NCBI RefSeq assembly: GCF_009862265.1
Contig: NZ_WWGX01000008.1
Coordinates: 1 to 36,912 of the forward strand
Reading direction: 5' to 3'
Source of the DNA: Streptomyces sp. SID8352
Lineage (GTDB): Bacteria; Actinomycetota; Actinomycetes; Streptomycetales; Streptomycetaceae
DNA: 36,912 nucleotides
The translations under genes were made by a program, and so were the position numbers. Below the pieces are notes generated by a model, which saw only the letters and a list, made by a program, of their open reading frames with translations, searched no databases and was not told where the DNA came from. This document shows, piece by piece, positions 34,455 through 36,912 of this stretch (position 1 is its first letter; each line of letters opens with the position of its first letter).

Positions 34455-34600
34455 GGGGCCAGGGAGCCCGCCGCGGGGCCAGGGAGCCCGCCGCGGGGCC
34501 AGGGAGCCTGTCGGGGCCGGGAGCCTGTCGGGGCCAGGGGGAGCCGAAGTGGGGCCGGGGAGCCGAAGTGGGGCCGGGGAGCCGGAGTGGGGCGTGGGCC
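34455..34600. repeat. Degenerate 17-21 bp tandem repeats (GGGGCC-AGGGAGCC type)
   Basis: GGGGCCAGGGAGCCCGCCGC occurs at 34455 and 34475 exactly, then as variants at 34495 and 34513. From 34530 the units become GGGGCC-GGGGAGCCGAAGT types. Altogether about seven units share the GGGGCC-GGGAGCC core. Confidence 0.75.
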
Positions 34601-35085
34601 GGGGAGCCCGAGCGGCTCTGGCGGGTGTGGTGCCGGGTCATCGCCGACCCGGGGCGGGCACGGTGCCGGGCCACCGTCGCCCCCGGGGTGGGTGCGGCTC
34701 TGGGCCGTCCCTCCCCCGACCCGGGGCGGGTGGGGCACCTGGCCATATTCCGACCCGCCCCGGCCCTCCGCCGTTCCGGCCCTCCCCGGCCGTCCGGCCT
34801 CGGTGCCAGGCTGCTCCCCCGCCCGGGCGACCTCAGGGCGCCCCGCCTCCCCCCTGAGCCGCCCCGGGGCCGCGGGCCGGGCGCGAGCCCACCCCGGAGG
34901 ACCGGCCGGCTCCGCCCCCAGGAGCGCGCCCCGGGGGCCGTCCCGCAGCCGTCCGGGCCCGTGCCGGTACGACTAATGCGCTCCCCCGCGTCCCCTCCGC
35001 CTCCCGGGCTGATCACCGTCCTACGCTCTTCCCACTCTGCGTGATCTTGCGTCCCCCAGCGCAGTCCCGAGCCCAGAGGAGCGCG

Positions 35086-36372
35086 ATGCCCGACAGCCAC
35101 CCGCAGCCGCCGCACCACTCCCCCTCCGGCTCGGACCCGGCCGGCCCGGGGCCGCTGCTGCTGGCCGGGGCCCGGCTCACCGACGGACGCACCGTGGACG
35201 TACGGCTGCACGGGGACCGCATCGAGGCCGTCGGCACCGCCGGCAGCCTCACGGCGGCGCGGGCCTCCGCGCCCGGCACCCGCGTCGACCTCACCGGATA
35301 CCTCCTGCTGCCCGCCCCGGCCGAGCCGCACGCCCATCCCGACACCGCGCTGACCGCCGATCTCCCCGGCCCCGTCTCCCACGAGCCCGAGGAGGTGCGG
35401 CGCAGGGCCACGGAGGCCGCCCTGCTCCAGCTCGGGCACGGCGCGACCGCGACCCGGGCGCACGTGCGGGTGGGCGACGTGCCGGCGCTCGGCACCCTGG
35501 CCGCCGTGCTGCGGGCCCGGCGGGCGCTGCACGGGCTGGTCGAGCTGCGCACCGTGGCGATGCCGAGGCTGCTGACGGGGGTGGCCGGGGCCGACGGGCT
35601 GGCCATGCTGCGGGACGCGGTGGCGATGGGCGCCGACGTGGTGGGCGGCTGCCCCGACCTGGACCCGGACCCGGCGGGATACGTGGAGGCGGTGCTGGAC
35701 CTCGCCGCCGAGCACGCCCGCCCCGTCGACCTGCACACCGACGCCGCCGACCCGGCCCGGCTCTCCCGGCTGGCCTCGGCCGCGGGCGGGCTGCGCCCGG
35801 GGGTGACCCTGGGGCCGTGCGGCGGGCTGGAGCGGCTGCCGGCCGAGGTCGCCTCCCGGACCGCCGACCGGCTCGCCTCGGCCGGGGTGACGGTGGCGTG
35901 CCTGCCGCAGGGCGGATGCGGCGCGGTCGAGCCCCGCTGCGGCTCGGCGCCGGTACGGCTGCTGCGGGCGGCCGGGGTGCGGGTGACGGCGGGGAGCGGG
36001 GCCCTGCGGGACGTGTCCAACCCGGTGGGGCGCGGCGATCCGCTGGAGGCGGCGTTCCTGCTGGCCTCGCGGCACGGGCTGCGCCCCGAGGAGGCGTACG
36101 ACGCGGTGAGCGGCGCGGCCCGGGGCGCGCTGGGGCTGCCGGAGGTGCGGGTCGAGGCGGGGTTCCCGGCGGAGCTGCTGGCGGTGCGCGCGGACCACCT
36201 CTCGGCCGCGCTCTCCCTGGCGTACAGCCGGGTCGTGGTCCACCGGGGGCGGGTGGTCTCCCGCACCAGCGCCGTCCGCGAGTACGGCGACCCGGCGCCA
36301 CCCCCAGGCCCCGTCCCCTCCCCCGGGCCGGACCGGGGGCTGCCCCGGCAGGGGCGCGGGGGCTCGGGATGA
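35086..36372 (+). CDS. CodA-like amidohydrolase with degenerate active site
   Basis: A 428-residue protein of the cytosine-deaminase-like amidohydrolase group. It keeps the first metal motif His82-x-His84 (EPHAHPDT) and His217 (DLHTDA). Compared with E. coli CodA, the glutamate expected in HCDE is Ala220. The second His (SHTT) falls at Pro244/Cys245, and the metal-binding Asp (GHDD) falls at Gly303-Ala306 (GSGALRD). The scaffold around these sites is otherwise well conserved (NPVGRGDPLEAAF). The C-terminal 30 residues are Pro/Gly-rich. The ATG at 35086 has AGAGGAG upstream. It may be a pseudoenzyme or a much altered hydrolase; a function is not assigned. Confidence 0.82.
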   Translation: MPDSHPQPPHHSPSGSDPAGPGPLLLAGARLTDGRTVDVRLHGDRIEAVGTAGSLTAARASAPGTRVDLTGYLLLPAPAEPHAHPDTALTADLPGPVSHEPEEVRRRATEAALLQLGHGATATRAHVRVGDVPALGTLAAVLRARRALHGLVELRTVAMPRLLTGVAGADGLAMLRDAVAMGADVVGGCPDLDPDPAGYVEAVLDLAAEHARPVDLHTDAADPARLSRLASAAGGLRPGVTLGPCGGLERLPAEVASRTADRLASAGVTVACLPQGGCGAVEPRCGSAPVRLLRAAGVRVTAGSGALRDVSNPVGRGDPLEAAFLLASRHGLRPEEAYDAVSGAARGALGLPEVRVEAGFPAELLAVRADHLSAALSLAYSRVVVHRGRVVSRTSAVREYGDPAPPPGPVPSPGPDRGLPRQGRGGSG

Positions 36373-36818
36373 GGGGCGGGCGGGGGGCGCAGGGGCGCGG
36401 TCGGGGCATGCGGCGGTCCCTTGCGGCGGGTGGGGGCGTGCCCGGTTTTGGGGGGCGTGGACGGCCCCGGGGCGTCGGGGCGTCGGACGCGGAAGGACGT
36501 CGAACGCCTCGGGCGCCGGGTACGTCGGGCGCGTCAGGTGCCTCGGGTACGTCGGGGACCTCGGGCGCGTTGGCCTACATCGCGTTCGCGTACGTCGGTG
36601 GCGCTGAGGGCCGCTGTGAGCGCCTGGCGTCCCGCCGGTGCCGCCGGGCGGCGGCGGCCGCCTCCCGGGGCGGCCAGGGGGCCGTCAGGGGCCGGGATGG
36701 GGGCGGTGACACCGTGGGGGCCACGGTCGCCGAGGAGTATCACCGTGGAAGCGCGCTGACCGGGAAGTACGGGGAAGGGGCAGCGGCCCGGGGGCGGAGG
36801 CGGGGCCGCGGACCGGTG
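36373..36818. other. GC-rich stretch without a supportable gene
   Basis: About 450 bp after the amidohydrolase. It contains short degenerate words such as TCGGGTACGTCGGG and TCGGGCGCGTCAGG near 36480-36560 but no convincing gene. A 112-residue frame at 36421-36759 is Arg/Pro-rich and unlike a real protein. Confidence 0.45.
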
Positions 36819-36912
36819 ACGGGGGCGGGAGCCAGGGCCGGGTTCGGCAGCAGGGGACGGGGGCGGGAGCCAGGGCCGGGTTCGGCAGCAGGGGACGGGG
36901 GCGGGAGCCAGG
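36819..36912. repeat. Exact 38-bp tandem repeat running off the right end
   Basis: Two identical 38-base units begin at 36819 and 36857, starting ACGGGGGCGGGAGCCAGGGC and ending GGCAGCAGGGG. A third copy begins at 36895 and is cut by the window edge after 18 bases. The full copy number is unknown. The absence of substitutions implies recent or continuing expansion. Confidence 0.9.

Larger units (their letters stand above)
34141..35085. other. Long repeat-rich region without a gene
   Basis: About 945 bp between tRNA-Thr and the amidohydrolase. Frames on both strands are Pro/Arg/Gly-rich and unlike real proteins. The stretch holds degenerate direct repeats at 34276-34340 and 34455-34600 (separate entries). 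It should contain the tRNA promoter, but I could not identify it. Confidence 0.5.

Overview
The window looks like a chromosomal core segment of a Streptomyces species. It has very high GC, GTG and TTG starts, several apparently leaderless genes and actinobacterial gene order. Its backbone is the rif/str cluster of ribosomal-protein and RNA-polymerase genes. In transcription order on the minus strand, from high to low coordinate, it carries tRNA-Thr, tRNA-Met, rpmG, a hadA/hadB-like pair, tRNA-Trp, secE, nusG, rplK, rplA, two lipoprotein genes, rplJ, rplL, rpoB, rpoC, rpsL, rpsG, fusA and tuf. Calls rest on reading motifs and family lengths in the sequence and from memory; no database search was run.

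Left flank (1-5.4 kb). A divergent pair holds an RsbW-type ATPase and an XRE regulator cut off after its DNA-binding part. The cut lies next to 236 bases I cannot assign. Then come about 780 bp of GC-rich non-coding DNA, a LysR regulator, a secreted streptogrisin C-like serine protease with a C-terminal chitin-binding-type module, and a MarR-like gene that appears broken by two single-base frameshifts.

Core (5.4-24.9 kb, all minus strand). tuf, fusA, rpsG and rpsL form the str operon, with a good promoter before rpsL. rpoC and rpoB follow, with a hairpin between them and a good promoter before rpoB. rplJ-rplL is preceded by a leader with an attenuator-like hairpin. Two lipoprotein genes separate rplJ from rplA-rplK, and secE-nusG lies upstream. 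Intergenic hairpins divide the cluster into units: translation elongation, transcription, the ribosomal stalk, L11-L1, and secretion/antitermination.

Right flank (24.9-36.9 kb). It holds a PLP aminotransferase, an adenosine deaminase-like hydrolase, a small conserved-looking ORF, murB, a drug-type MFS exporter with its own TetR regulator (a similar palindrome lies in front of both genes), the HadA/HadB-like hydratase subunits, rpmG, two tRNAs and a CodA-like amidohydrolase that appears to lack several catalytic residues. The intergenic DNA here is rich in repeats: a seven-copy array with a period near 48 bp at 28.3-28.6 kb, degenerate 20-27 bp repeats at 34.2-34.6 kb, and an exact 38-bp tandem repeat running off the right end.

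I see no prophage, CRISPR array, intact insertion sequence or biosynthetic cluster. The most interesting items are the repeat arrays, the degenerate amidohydrolase, the paired TetR operators and the frameshifted MarR gene. I do not see clear evidence of a wholly new system.
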